This document shows, piece by piece, positions 41,245 to 49,583 of a DNA stretch of 64,000 nt. How positions within the stretch are numbered: the stretch's first letter is position 1; the number at the start of each line of letters is the position of its first letter. The stretch is from assembly GCA_040382055.1 (NCBI GenBank), contig JBEIGE010000005.1:62001-126000 (forward strand). The letters are read 5' to 3'. The notes under the pieces are model-generated. The model did no database searches and had not been told where the DNA came from. It was given only the letters and a program-made list of their open reading frames with translations. The position numbers were made by a program, and so were the translations under genes. The DNA is from JBEIGE01 sp040382055 (GTDB taxonomy: Bacteria; Pseudomonadota; Gammaproteobacteria; Burkholderiales; Burkholderiaceae_C).

Positions 41245-42741
41245 ATGAAAAACATACTCGCCGCCATCAATACTCCACGTCAGAGTTGGGATGAAGCCAC
41301 CATCCGGTTGGCGTTCAACACTGACATCAAAATCCGATACAACCGGATTCGAGACTTTGAAAGTAAGCGAAGTCCAGAGGAGACGCGCTTTCAACTGCGC
41401 GTCAACTCGGACACCAAAGACGGTGCTGCTCCCTACATTGCACTGATTGCCCCCGAACAAGATACCTCAGGACCTTACGGCGGTATGAGTTTCGTAGTGT
41501 TTCCTGCCGACGACGCTGGTCCAGCGTTGATCTGCATGGGGATCGGAACCCAGTCCATTGCGCCGGACGACATGGTCCTTGGCAAGCCAGGCCATGCGCG
41601 CCGGTGTCGGGCAGTTTCGCGCTGGGTCACGTCATTACCTGAGGGCGGCTTCAATTGGAGCAAACGCGATCCTGTTCGCACTGACTTGGATATACCCAAG
41701 GTGGTCAAGTCGCAGCTTGGTCGTTGGGATCAGTCGCTGAAAAAATACGGACCCGTCCTATACGCCTGCCATGCGGCGACCGGCTCGGGCACTGACGCGG
41801 ACCACGCAGCCCAATTGGCCGCCCTCACCGCTTACCTCGACCTGTTTATGGACGAGCGCGGAATCGACCGCAAACAGGCCAGCGAGAAGGAGGCGCAGGC
41901 GGTGCGACTGCAGTGGCTGGCGCACTTGCTCCCATCTATATCGGAACCAGACACAGCCCAACTCTTGTCATATCGGCGCTTTGTTGTTCTCGAAGGGCCA
42001 CCGGGCACCGGCAAAACGCATTTGGCAAAGCGCTTGCTTGAGGCCCAATACAAAGGCCACGGCCATCTGATCCAATTCCATGCGGGTACAACCTATGAGT
42101 CCTTCATCGGTGGGTTGCGCCCTGTCAAAGATGGCGGTAGCCAAGGGTTCCACTTTTCTGCGGTCGGCGGACAGTTGATGCGCGCAGTGCAGCAAGCCGT
42201 TGCCGATACAACCAAACCCTATCTGCTTGTCATCGATGAAATCAACCGCGCCGACCTGGCCAAAGTGCTTGGTGAGGCCATGCATTTGTTTGAGCCAGTT
42301 GACCCTAACCGACAAGTCGAATTGGACTACGAGTTTGAAGAAATTAGCGGGCGCTCGCTCAAGTTGCCACCCAACTTGCACGTACTGGGCACAATGAATA
42401 CCGCTGACCGGAGTATTGCAGTCTTGGACGTCGCGGTTCGACGGCGGTTTGCTTTCTCACCGGTGTGGCCAAGTTTGCAAGTCTTGAACGATGATCGGCA
42501 GTCCTGCGCGAGCATGCGAGAAAAGTTTGCCCAGCTGCTGGACTTGTTTGTGTCCCACGCGGGGGATGAGGCATTCAATTTTCTGCCTGGCCATGCCTAT
42601 TTCATGGAAGCGGACGAAGCCAAAGCAAAAACGAAGTTGCAGACGGAACTCAAACCCCTGCTACTGGAATACCTGGCGCAAGGCCATGTGAGCGGCTTTG
42701 GGGATGAGATTCATGCGTTCATTGACAGCCTTGAAGCCTGA
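41245..42741 (+). CDS. mcrB: McrB-type AAA+ NTPase of a 5-methylcytosine restriction system
   Basis: 498 residues. The C-terminal ~250 residues form the AAA+ motor, with Walker A EGPPGTGKTHLA (Lys257), Walker B LLVIDEINRADLAKVLGE, and the McrB signature GTMNTADRSIAVLD followed by an arginine-finger region VRRRFAFS. The first ~240 residues should recognise the target DNA and do not look like the E. coli McrB N-terminal domain. They contain IKIRYNRIRDFESKR and YGGMSFVVFPADD. AAGGGAG precedes the ATG. McrB uses GTP to translocate DNA towards McrC-bound sites. The next gene, mcrC, starts two bases after its stop. Confidence 0.85.
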   Translation: MKNILAAINTPRQSWDEATIRLAFNTDIKIRYNRIRDFESKRSPEETRFQLRVNSDTKDGAAPYIALIAPEQDTSGPYGGMSFVVFPADDAGPALICMGIGTQSIAPDDMVLGKPGHARRCRAVSRWVTSLPEGGFNWSKRDPVRTDLDIPKVVKSQLGRWDQSLKKYGPVLYACHAATGSGTDADHAAQLAALTAYLDLFMDERGIDRKQASEKEAQAVRLQWLAHLLPSISEPDTAQLLSYRRFVVLEGPPGTGKTHLAKRLLEAQYKGHGHLIQFHAGTTYESFIGGLRPVKDGGSQGFHFSAVGGQLMRAVQQAVADTTKPYLLVIDEINRADLAKVLGEAMHLFEPVDPNRQVELDYEFEEISGRSLKLPPNLHVLGTMNTADRSIAVLDVAVRRRFAFSPVWPSLQVLNDDRQSCASMREKFAQLLDLFVSHAGDEAFNFLPGHAYFMEADEAKAKTKLQTELKPLLLEYLAQGHVSGFGDEIHAFIDSLEA

Positions 42742-42743
42742 CC

Positions 42744-44195
42744 GTGGCCCAGGCACTGTCAGTCAACCCCGTTCGACGCATTCAGGATAGCGCACGGTTC
42801 TTTGTTTCTGCAGCAGACTGGCTTTTAGAGCCGGGTGTGGACAAACGCAAAGCCGGCGATCTGGCGCAGCGTCGTAGTGAAAATTTCTTAGTGATGAACC
42901 GCGGAATTCTGAGCGACTTCGGTGTTCGCGGGCAGTTGGGTGGCGTGCGAGGGGACATCGGGCTATGGCTGGAGACAGACACTCGCATTGGAGCGCTGCC
43001 ACTTCTGTCTCCGTCGTCAGCCAAACCGGAGTTGGGGCTTGTAGTCGAGCCACGCTTTTCCTGGACCAGCACGGGCGACATGCTGGTGGGCACTGGGTTT
43101 CGGATTACGCCCGAAATCCTGCCGTTGCCCCGCATGGTGCCAAACTCTGATCGACAAATTCCTTCTTGGGTGTTGAGCGCCACGGTCTTGATGCGCATCG
43201 AAGCCTTACTCAAGCAATCCTCTCGCCGCTTTGAAATGAGTGAGGCGATTCTGAACGCGCCCAAGGGGCAGGTGAATTGGAGCCGATATGCGGCCAACCA
43301 TTGGGCCCAAGGGCAGAGCTTGTCTATTCCCTGCCGATTCCCTGATTTATTGGCAGACACCAAATTGCATGGCGCAATGCATTGGACGGTGTTACGGCAC
43401 CAGGACGCATTGCGGACGCAGCGCGGAAGACATATTGCGGTCTTGCACCTTTTGCAACGGTGCGAGGCACTTCTTACCCAGTTGCGGCCTTACGCGCCTA
43501 ACCAGCCGCATACCGGTTGGCAGCCGGCCAACAGCAATGCATCCACCGATGTCTTTCGCAAAGGTCTCGAAGCGATCCACTGGACAGTCGATGAACGGGG
43601 GCTAGGTGGCACCAGCGATCTGGCAGGTCTGCCGTGGCGCATGGACATGTCAGTTTTTTTTGAAGCATGGATTGAGTCCATAGCAGAAGCTACGGCCAAA
43701 CGCTTTCAGGCCAAACTCACTGCAGGCCGTCGGCACGAAACTTTAGTGCGGCTGCATTGGCAACCACAACGATTGGGCACCCAACGTGCACTGATCCCAG
43801 ATGTGGTTTTGCAGCGCACAGATGTCACGCTGGTCATTGATGCCAAATACAAGCGTCACGCCCAACTGGTTGGTTACGGTGGATACGCAAGGGGTGATCA
43901 CGATTGGCAAGCACAGCATCGGGAAGATTTGCTACAAGTTCTGGCCTACAGCAGCCTTTTTGATACTCCGCGTGTGGTTGCATGCCTCGCCTACCCAACA
44001 CCCCATGACCAATGGCAATTACTCCGCGACCAAGGTCGGGTATTGTCCCGTGCCTCAGTCAGGCATGGGCTACGTCAGGTCGAAGTTGCGATGGTTGCGG
44101 TACCCATGTCTGGAAGTGCTGCAGAAATTTCAGATGTTTTGGGGCGATTGCTGTTGCCAGCCGACGTTGGTACGGGGGCTAAGCCGCTTATGTAG
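42744..44195 (+). CDS. mcrC: McrC-type endonuclease subunit
   Basis: 483 residues. The nuclease core lies near residue 350: LIPDVVLQRTDVTLVIDAKYKRH, the PD...(D/E)xK pattern of McrC. The start is GTG at 42744 (after MAQ as initiator), two bases after mcrB, so the subunits are translationally linked. The N-terminal half is the beta-rich region that docks onto McrB. McrBC cuts DNA between two methylated or modified sites; the specificity of this pair is set by the unusual McrB N-terminus and cannot be predicted. The gene ends about 390 bases before argG. Confidence 0.82.
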   Translation: MAQALSVNPVRRIQDSARFFVSAADWLLEPGVDKRKAGDLAQRRSENFLVMNRGILSDFGVRGQLGGVRGDIGLWLETDTRIGALPLLSPSSAKPELGLVVEPRFSWTSTGDMLVGTGFRITPEILPLPRMVPNSDRQIPSWVLSATVLMRIEALLKQSSRRFEMSEAILNAPKGQVNWSRYAANHWAQGQSLSIPCRFPDLLADTKLHGAMHWTVLRHQDALRTQRGRHIAVLHLLQRCEALLTQLRPYAPNQPHTGWQPANSNASTDVFRKGLEAIHWTVDERGLGGTSDLAGLPWRMDMSVFFEAWIESIAEATAKRFQAKLTAGRRHETLVRLHWQPQRLGTQRALIPDVVLQRTDVTLVIDAKYKRHAQLVGYGGYARGDHDWQAQHREDLLQVLAYSSLFDTPRVVACLAYPTPHDQWQLLRDQGRVLSRASVRHGLRQVEVAMVAVPMSGSAAEISDVLGRLLLPADVGTGAKPLM

Positions 44196-44587
44196 TTGAC
44201 AGCACGAACGTCACTAATTTGTTGATTTGCACGTTGATTGGTCGGTGTTTGAGCTTGCCAATTTCGAGGCCGTGAACCATAAAAAGTTGGCCATGGAGCA
44301 GCTTTGCTATTGCGTTGCTACAGGTGTTTTCTTCTCGGTGCATCGCAACCCGTAAGGTGAAGCGAAGTAGCGATATTCGCGATTCCTTGCCAAGACGGTC
44401 TGCCGCGAAAAGATCGAACAGGAAGCTGTAGCCTGATAGATCAAAAGAAAACGCCGTCAATGGCGGGCGTTTGAATAAGTTGTAGGTCCTGAGTTCGAGG
44501 ATCCCACCCGTTCCGGCTGTCTCCGTTGCCAGAGACCTCTACTAACCCCACGCTTACCTACGGGGAGAATATAAACCGTATTTGGTT
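44196..44587. other. 392-base stretch without a confident gene
   Basis: Between mcrC and the convergent end of argG. It has a 90-codon frame on the minus strand (44188-44460) that would need a TTG start inside a terminator stem, so I do not call it. A hairpin at 44448-44473 is listed separately. The segment at 44275-44325 reads on the minus strand like a shortened copy of the dispersed repeat (TAGC, 14 bases, GGCC, then a T run). A gttcga-containing stretch near 44490 looks superficially like a tRNA T arm. Confidence 0.4.
44448..44473 (-). terminator. Probable intrinsic terminator downstream of argG
   Basis: Read on the minus strand: AAACGCC, ten bases, GGCGTTT, then TTCTTTT, a GC-rich stem followed by a T-rich run. 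It is about 115 bases past the argG stop, in the direction argG is transcribed. It would also lie in the path of mcrC transcripts from the other side. Confidence 0.55.
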
Positions 44588-45919
44588 TTACTTCCCCAAC
44601 TTCAAAAAGTCATCCCCTTTACCCAACTCCAACATGCCAGCATTGGAATAAACCTGCAGCTTGGCCCGTGTATCGGTGATGTCCAGATTGCGCATGGTCA
44701 GTTGGCCGATGCGGTCCAGCGGCGAGAACGGCGCGTCTTCCACCTTCTCCATGCTCAGGCGCTCAGGCGCATAGGTCAGGTTGGGTGATTCGGTGTTCAG
44801 CAGGCTGTAGTCATTGCCGCGACGCAGCTCTAGCGTCACCGTGCCGGTGATGGCGCTAGCAATCCAGCGTTGCGCCGTCTCGCGCAGCATGATGGCCTGG
44901 CTGTCGAACCAGCGGCCCTGGTAGAGCAGGCGGCCCAGTTTGCGGCCGTTGTCGCGGTATTGCTCTATGGTGTCTTCGTTGTGAATGCCGGTAACCAAGC
45001 GCTCGTAGGCAATGAACAGCAGGGCCAGGCCGGGTGCCTCGTAGATGCCGCGGCTCTTGGCTTCGATGATGCGGTTCTCAATCTGGTCGCTCATGCCCAG
45101 GCCGTGGCGGCCACCGATCTCGTTAGCCTTGAGGATCAGCGCCACCAGGTCGGGGTAGTGCACGCCGTTGAGCGCTACGGGCCGGCCTTCTTCAAAGGTG
45201 ATGCTCACTTCCTCAGCCTTGATCACGCAGTCTTCGCGCCAGAAGGGCACGCCCATGATGGGGTTGACGATCTTCATGCCGCTGTTCAAAAACTCCAGGT
45301 CTTTGGCTTCGTGCGTGGCACCCAGCATGTTGCTGTCGGTGCTGTAGGCTTTTTCAGCACTCATCTTGTAGCCAAAGCCATGCGCGGTCATAAACGCGCT
45401 CATCTCGGCGCGGCCACCAAGTTCGTCAATAAACGCCTGGTCCAGCCAGGGCTTGTAGATCTTCAGCGCAGGGTTGGTCAGCAAACCGTAGCGGTAAAAG
45501 CGCTCGATGTCGTTGCCCTTGAAGGTGGAGCCATCGCCCCAGATGTGCACATCGTCCTGCTTCATGGCGCTCACCAGCATGGTGCCGGTGACGGCGCGGC
45601 CCAGCGGGGTGGTGTTGAAGTAGGTGGCACCCGCAGTGGTGATATGAAAAGCACCCGCCTGCAGCGCGGCTAGGCCTTCTGCGGCAAGTTGCGCACGGCA
45701 GTCCACCAGGCGCGCTTTTTCTGCGCCGTATTCCATGGCCTTGCGCGGGATTTCGTCGTAGTCGGCCTCGTCGGGCTGGCCCAAATTGGCGGTGTAGGCG
45801 TAGGGCAGTGCGCCCCTGCGCTTCATCCAGTGCAGGGCAGCGCTGGTGTCCAGCCCCCCCGAGAAGGCGATGCCGACCTTCTGGCCGATGGGGGTGGTTT
45901 GCAGAATGGTATTGGACAT
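44588..45919 (-). CDS. argG: Argininosuccinate synthase
   Basis: 443 residues, the longer E. coli-type ArgG. The ATP-pyrophosphatase P-loop is KVGIAFSGGLDTSAALHW near the N-terminus, and the citrulline/aspartate-binding region TGTMLVSAMKQDDVHIWGDG also fits. It condenses citrulline and aspartate in arginine synthesis, using ATP to AMP and PPi. PPi is a product, which is notable beside a PPi-using phosphofructokinase in the same window. The start ATG lies within a copy of the dispersed repeat (45916-45971), so the immediate leader appears to derive from that element. Confidence 0.95.
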   Translation of the reverse strand: MSNTILQTTPIGQKVGIAFSGGLDTSAALHWMKRRGALPYAYTANLGQPDEADYDEIPRKAMEYGAEKARLVDCRAQLAAEGLAALQAGAFHITTAGATYFNTTPLGRAVTGTMLVSAMKQDDVHIWGDGSTFKGNDIERFYRYGLLTNPALKIYKPWLDQAFIDELGGRAEMSAFMTAHGFGYKMSAEKAYSTDSNMLGATHEAKDLEFLNSGMKIVNPIMGVPFWREDCVIKAEEVSITFEEGRPVALNGVHYPDLVALILKANEIGGRHGLGMSDQIENRIIEAKSRGIYEAPGLALLFIAYERLVTGIHNEDTIEQYRDNGRKLGRLLYQGRWFDSQAIMLRETAQRWIASAITGTVTLELRRGNDYSLLNTESPNLTYAPERLSMEKVEDAPFSPLDRIGQLTMRNLDITDTRAKLQVYSNAGMLELGKGDDFLKLGK

Positions 45920-45971
45920 AAGTGGCCTTGGCCCTTTAGATTATTGGGTCTATAGCTATGAAAATAGAAGC
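45916..45971 (-). repeat. Degenerate ~56-bp dispersed repeat, copy E (over the argG start)
   Basis: Read on the minus strand: gcttctattttca, TAGC (45958-45955), exactly 28 bases, then GCC (45926-45924), preceded by GGGCCAAG and followed by acttATGTCC, whose ATG is the argG start codon. It is the only copy that sits between genes. It has the same anchors and spacing as copies A-D. Confidence 0.6.
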
Positions 45972-46014
45972 AAGACGAGGCTGGAGCAAGACAGGGCCCG
46001 AAGTGGCCGGGCAG

Positions 46015-46332
46015 TTAACCGAAATGGCAAATGTAGTGGTAGGGCTCGGTCACCCGGATCTGGAAGCTGGAATGTCCGGGCACCTGAAATTTGTCTCCCG
46101 CGCGTGAACTGATCCATTCCGAGCTGCCATCAAGCTTGAACTCGCACCAGCCGGCCACGCATTCCATGATTTCAGGCTCGCCGGTTTTGAAGGTCAGGGT
46201 GGCGGGTAGGATCACGCCCACCGATTTTTTACGGCCATCGGCCAGGGTGATTTGGTGGCTGACGCATTTGCCGTCAAAGTAAACGCTGGCTTGGGTGGTG
46301 ACGGTAACGTCGCTGATGTGTGAGGTGGTCAT
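46015..46332 (-). CDS. ppnP: Pyrimidine/purine nucleoside phosphorylase PpnP
   Basis: 105 residues, a single small cupin (formerly DUF1255). Matching stretches are SVYFDGKCVSHQITLADG, SVGVILPATLTFKTGEPEIM and the C-terminal SSFQIRVTEPYHYICHFG. PpnP phosphorolyses a range of nucleosides to base and ribose-1-phosphate and acts in the cytoplasm. The gene lies downstream of the ArsC/Spx-like gene (81-base gap) and ends 43 bases from the argG-side repeat. Confidence 0.92.
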   Translation of the reverse strand: MTTSHISDVTVTTQASVYFDGKCVSHQITLADGRKKSVGVILPATLTFKTGEPEIMECVAGWCEFKLDGSSEWISSRAGDKFQVPGHSSFQIRVTEPYHYICHFG

Positions 46333-46413
46333 GGTTGGTGATCGAAGTCTGTACGCGATGATCTTGTGCAGGTGGTGTATTCAGGCTTACTTGTAAGGTG
46401 TGAGACCGCGATT

Positions 46414-46806
46414 TTAGGGCAGGTGGCTGTTTGAGCTGTGGGCGAAGCGCTCGGCGGAAAATCCCACCGTCAAACGCTGATCGCCCCAGCGCACTACCGG
46501 GCGCTTGATCACGCTGGGGTGCGCCATCATCACGGCGCGGGCGCTGGGCGCGTCGATCACCGCGGCTTGGGTCTGCGGCTCCAGTTTGCGCCAGGTGGTG
46601 CCCTTGCGGTTCAACAGGGCCTCCCAACCCAGCGTGATCAACCAATCGTCCAGCGCCTGGGCGGGAACACCCTGCGTCTTGAAATCATGGAAAACATAGT
46701 CCAGGCCTTGCAGCGTGAGCCATTGCCGGGCTTTTTTGACGGTATCGCAGTTGGAGATGCCGTACAGCGTGATGCAGGAGGGTGAACTGGCCGGGGGTGT
46801 GGTCAT
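46414..46806 (-). CDS. ArsC/Spx-family (YffB-like) thioredoxin-fold protein
   Basis: About 130 residues. It has CITLYGISNCDTVKKARQWL near the N-terminus, where NCDT replaces the CX2C of Spx and keeps one conserved Cys. Then come LDYVFHDFKTQGVP, LNRKGTTWRKLEP and IKRPVVRWGDQRLTVGFS. The pattern is that of YffB-type proteins, predicted glutathione-dependent thiol reductases, rather than true arsenate reductases. The start is uncertain: the ATG at 46806 leaves a small spacer, and an earlier ATG at 46842 would overlap folC. It is divergent from folC. Confidence 0.8.
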   Translation of the reverse strand: MTTPPASSPSCITLYGISNCDTVKKARQWLTLQGLDYVFHDFKTQGVPAQALDDWLITLGWEALLNRKGTTWRKLEPQTQAAVIDAPSARAVMMAHPSVIKRPVVRWGDQRLTVGFSAERFAHSSNSHLP

Positions 46807-46840
46807 GGGTATTTTTTGATGGGAGACAATATTGTCCTTC

Positions 46841-48214
46841 ATGACCCTGCCTTCAATGCCATCCTCATCCGCTGCGGTCTTTGTACCGCCAACTGCTAAC
46901 AGCCCGCTGTCCGACTGGCTGGCTTACTGCGAGCACCTGCATCCCAAGAACATTGACATGGGGCTGGACCGGGTTCAGGTCGTTGCCAAGCGCATGGGCA
47001 TTGCCTTTCGCTGCCCGGTCATCACCGTGGCGGGAACCAATGGCAAGGGCTCCACCTGCGCCATGCTTGAATCCATTCTGGGCCAGGCCGGTTACCGCAC
47101 CGGGGTCTACACCTCGCCGCATCTGGTGCATTTTGAAGAACGCCTCAGGTTGGCCGGTGAACCCGTCAATGCTGCTGATTTGGTAGCGTCCTTTGCAGCT
47201 GTGGAAAGGGCTAGAGCCGGAAATGAGGTTATGGCCAATGGCGCTGCGGTTTCGCTGAGCTACTTTGAATTCACCACGCTGGCCATACTGGACCAGATGA
47301 TGCGTGCCGAGCTGGATGTGGCCATCCTCGAGGTGGGGCTGGGCGGGCGGCTGGATGCGGTAAACATCATCGAGCCGGACTGTTCGGTGATCACCAGCAT
47401 AGACCTTGATCACATGGAATTTCTGGGCCCCGACCGTGAGAGCATAGGCCGCGAGAAGGCGGGCATCATGCGCACCGGCCGTCCGGTGATCGTGAGCGAC
47501 CCCATGCCGCCGCAAAGCGTGATTGACCACGCCAAGGACATTGATGCTGATTTATGGCGCTTTGGCCACGATTTCAATGTCAGCGGCGACAAGCAACAGT
47601 GGGGCTGGGCCGGCCGGGGCCGCCGCTACAGTGGTCTGGCCTACCCGGCATTGCGCGGTGCGAACCAATTGGTCAATGCCGCCGGGGTGCTGGCCGCTTT
47701 GACCGCCGTGCGTGAGCAATTGCCGGTAACGGCCCAGGCCGTGCGCAACGGACTGGCTTTTGTTGAATTGCCCGGCCGCTTTCAGATCATCCCCGGTCAG
47801 CCCACCCTGGTGCTGGATGTGGCGCACAACCCGCATTCGGTGGCGGCCTTGACGGCCAATCTGGACGCCATGGGGTTTTTTCCGACCACACATGCGGTTT
47901 TTGGGGCCATGGCCGACAAGGATTTGGACGCCATGCTGGGCAAGATCAACCCGCTGATTGACCGCTGGTATTTCAGCGCTCTGCCCATGGCCAGAGCGGC
48001 ATCAGCCCAGGCCTTGATGAGCCGCTGGCAGACCTTGAATGTGCGCAAGACCGCCGTGTCTGCGGTCTATGACAATCCGGAATTGGCACTGCAAGCCGCC
48101 ATCCAGGCGGCTGACCCCGCTGATAGAATTGTGGTCTTCGGATCGTTCCTCACTGTGGGGGGCGTTTTGAAAGATGGCCTACCCCGCCTGCAAGCCAAAC
48201 ATTTGAACTCCTGA
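46841..48214 (+). CDS. folC: Dihydrofolate synthase / folylpolyglutamate synthase
   Basis: About 457 residues, Mur-ligase fold. The ATP site is VITVAGTNGKGSTCAMLES, with VYTSPHLVHFEERLRL, the catalytic-loop region VAILEVGLGGRLDAVN, and VLDVAHNPHSVAALT further on. It adds glutamate to dihydropteroate and then to folates. It is the first gene of the block folC-SPOR-cvpA-purF-metZ-gltX. Residues ~111-130 (AADLVASFAAVERARAG) coincide with repeat copy D, and the segment VERARAGNEVMANGAAV is longer than I would expect before the conserved SLSYFEFTTLA. Confidence 0.93.
   Translation: MTLPSMPSSSAAVFVPPTANSPLSDWLAYCEHLHPKNIDMGLDRVQVVAKRMGIAFRCPVITVAGTNGKGSTCAMLESILGQAGYRTGVYTSPHLVHFEERLRLAGEPVNAADLVASFAAVERARAGNEVMANGAAVSLSYFEFTTLAILDQMMRAELDVAILEVGLGGRLDAVNIIEPDCSVITSIDLDHMEFLGPDRESIGREKAGIMRTGRPVIVSDPMPPQSVIDHAKDIDADLWRFGHDFNVSGDKQQWGWAGRGRRYSGLAYPALRGANQLVNAAGVLAALTAVREQLPVTAQAVRNGLAFVELPGRFQIIPGQPTLVLDVAHNPHSVAALTANLDAMGFFPTTHAVFGAMADKDLDAMLGKINPLIDRWYFSALPMARAASAQALMSRWQTLNVRKTAVSAVYDNPELALQAAIQAADPADRIVVFGSFLTVGGVLKDGLPRLQAKHLNS
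47171..47226 (+). repeat. Degenerate ~56-bp dispersed repeat, copy D (in folC)
   Basis: The left part reads gctgctgatttgg, then TAGC at 47184-47187, exactly 28 bases, then GCC at 47216, preceded by GGGCTAGA. In-frame translation is AADLVASFAAVERARAG. The right end continues into GGAAATGAGG. Confidence 0.5.
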
Positions 48215-48224
48215 TTCACACCGC

Positions 48225-49058
48225 ATGGCTTTTTTCAAGTTTCGCAAGGGAAGCGACGACGTGGCACCGCCACCTGCCGTACCCGAAAGCGTTGAGGCGA
48301 TGCGCAAGCGCGCCAAGCAGCGTCTTATCGGTGCTGTGGTGCTGGTCCTCATAGGCGTGGTTGGTTTTCCCCTGCTGGTTGACAACCAGCCCCGACCCAT
48401 CGCTGTGGATATCCCGATTAGCATCCCGGACCGCAACAAGGTTGCCCCCCTGCCTGCGCCTGTACAACAGGCCACCGGCACGGTGGTTCAAGCGCCGCCA
48501 ACACCGGTGCAGCCGTCGCCCACCCCGTCACCCACCCCGTCTTCTGCCGCTAGCCCTGCCGCTGCACCCTCGGTCTCTGCACCCACAGTGGCTGCACAAG
48601 CCGTGGCTGCACCTTCAGCCGCCGCCGCACCAGTAGCCGCACCTCCAGTTGCAAAAGACCAAGCCAAGCCCCCTACCAGTTCTCAGGAAACCAGGAAACC
48701 AGAGCTTGATTCCGGGGCCAGGGCGCAGGCGCTGCTCGAAGGCGACTCGCCTTCTGCTGTGGCTTCATCAGCGCCTGCCCAAGCCAACGCCTCATCCCCA
48801 CCCACGCCAGTGGCAGGGCCCGGTGAGCGCTACATTGTTCAGTTTGGTGCTTATGCGGATGCGGCCAAAGCTCGGGAGGCGCGACTCAAAGTGGAGGCCG
48901 CTGGCCTCAAAACCTATGCGCAGGTGATTGAGACCGCAGAAGGCAAGCGATACCGGGTCCGCGTTGGACCCTATGTCAGCAAGGTCGAGGCAGAAAAAGC
49001 CGCCGAGAAGATCAAAAAACTTGATTTGCAGGCGGCCATTTTGACCATCCCTTCCTGA
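48225..49058 (+). CDS. SPOR-domain membrane protein (DedD-like)
   Basis: 277 residues. One membrane helix (LIGAVVLVLIGVVGFPLLV, ~residues 33-51) follows a short cytoplasmic part. A long Pro/Ala-rich periplasmic linker (~85-200) follows, then a C-terminal SPOR domain (RYIVQFGAYADAAKAREARL through the end). SPOR domains bind denuded glycan strands of septal peptidoglycan, so this protein probably works at the division site. It begins ten bases after folC and ends 20 bases before cvpA, in the standard order for this gene block. Confidence 0.88.
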   Translation: MAFFKFRKGSDDVAPPPAVPESVEAMRKRAKQRLIGAVVLVLIGVVGFPLLVDNQPRPIAVDIPISIPDRNKVAPLPAPVQQATGTVVQAPPTPVQPSPTPSPTPSSAASPAAAPSVSAPTVAAQAVAAPSAAAAPVAAPPVAKDQAKPPTSSQETRKPELDSGARAQALLEGDSPSAVASSAPAQANASSPPTPVAGPGERYIVQFGAYADAAKAREARLKVEAAGLKTYAQVIETAEGKRYRVRVGPYVSKVEAEKAAEKIKKLDLQAAILTIPS

Positions 49059-49078
49059 CCCTGACTGACCCAAGCTTT

Positions 49079-49570
49079 ATGGCGGTGTTGGACTGGATTT
49101 TTTTAGTGGTGTTGCTGGGCTCGCTGTTCCTGGGTGCCTGGCGGGGCCTGGTGTACGAGCTGTTGTCTTTGCTGAGCTGGCTTGCAGCTTTTGTTGCTGC
49201 GCAATGGTTTGCACCGCAAGTAGGCCTGCTTTTGCCGATGGCGGGAGCCTCCGAGATGGTGCGATATGCAGCAGGGTTTATGGCGGTTTTTCTGTTGGTG
49301 GTCTTTGCCGTCAGTTTCGTCGCTTGGCTGGCCAAAAAACTGTTGGATTCTGTGGGTTTGCGGCCGGCTGATCGCGCCCTGGGCTCGGTTTTCGGCATGT
49401 TGCGCGGTCTTGTTTTTCTCTTGGCAGCAACGGTGGTGATCGAGATGACGCCGCTAAAAACCAGCACGTGGTGGCGCGAGTCCATTGGTGCAGGTATCAC
49501 CAGTGCCGCCCTCAAGGGTTTAAAACCCCTGTTGCCGCAAGAGTTTGGCAAATATTTACCCCAATCCTGA
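49079..49570 (+). CDS. cvpA: CvpA family membrane protein
   Basis: 163 residues with four membrane helices. It begins MAVLDWIFLVVLLGSLFLG and has AWRGLVYELLSLLSWLAAFV, characteristic of CvpA/colicin V production proteins. In many proteobacteria cvpA lies directly before purF, as here. It is needed for colicin V secretion in some strains and has a wider envelope role that is not well defined. The last residues overlap nothing, and the purF start is 14 bases on. Confidence 0.9.
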   Translation: MAVLDWIFLVVLLGSLFLGAWRGLVYELLSLLSWLAAFVAAQWFAPQVGLLLPMAGASEMVRYAAGFMAVFLLVVFAVSFVAWLAKKLLDSVGLRPADRALGSVFGMLRGLVFLLAATVVIEMTPLKTSTWWRESIGAGITSAALKGLKPLLPQEFGKYLPQS

Positions 49571-49583
49571 ATGGAATAGACAC

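Noticed and set aside
43677..43720. TAGC followed by GCC in mcrC
   Set aside because: The spacing is 25 bases and the GGGC element is missing, so it is probably chance.
44275..44325. Shortened repeat-like segment downstream of mcrC
   Set aside because: It has TAGC and GGCC anchors and a T run, but the spacing is 14 bases, not 28. Not included as a copy.
44188..44460. 90-codon frame downstream of mcrC
   Set aside because: It needs a TTG start inside the argG terminator hairpin and shows no domain. It was left as unassigned sequence.
44480..44520. tRNA T-arm-like sequence (gagttcga) that might be an attachment-site remnant
   Set aside because: The stem on both sides does not pair as a T arm, and no matching tRNA 3' end occurs nearby.
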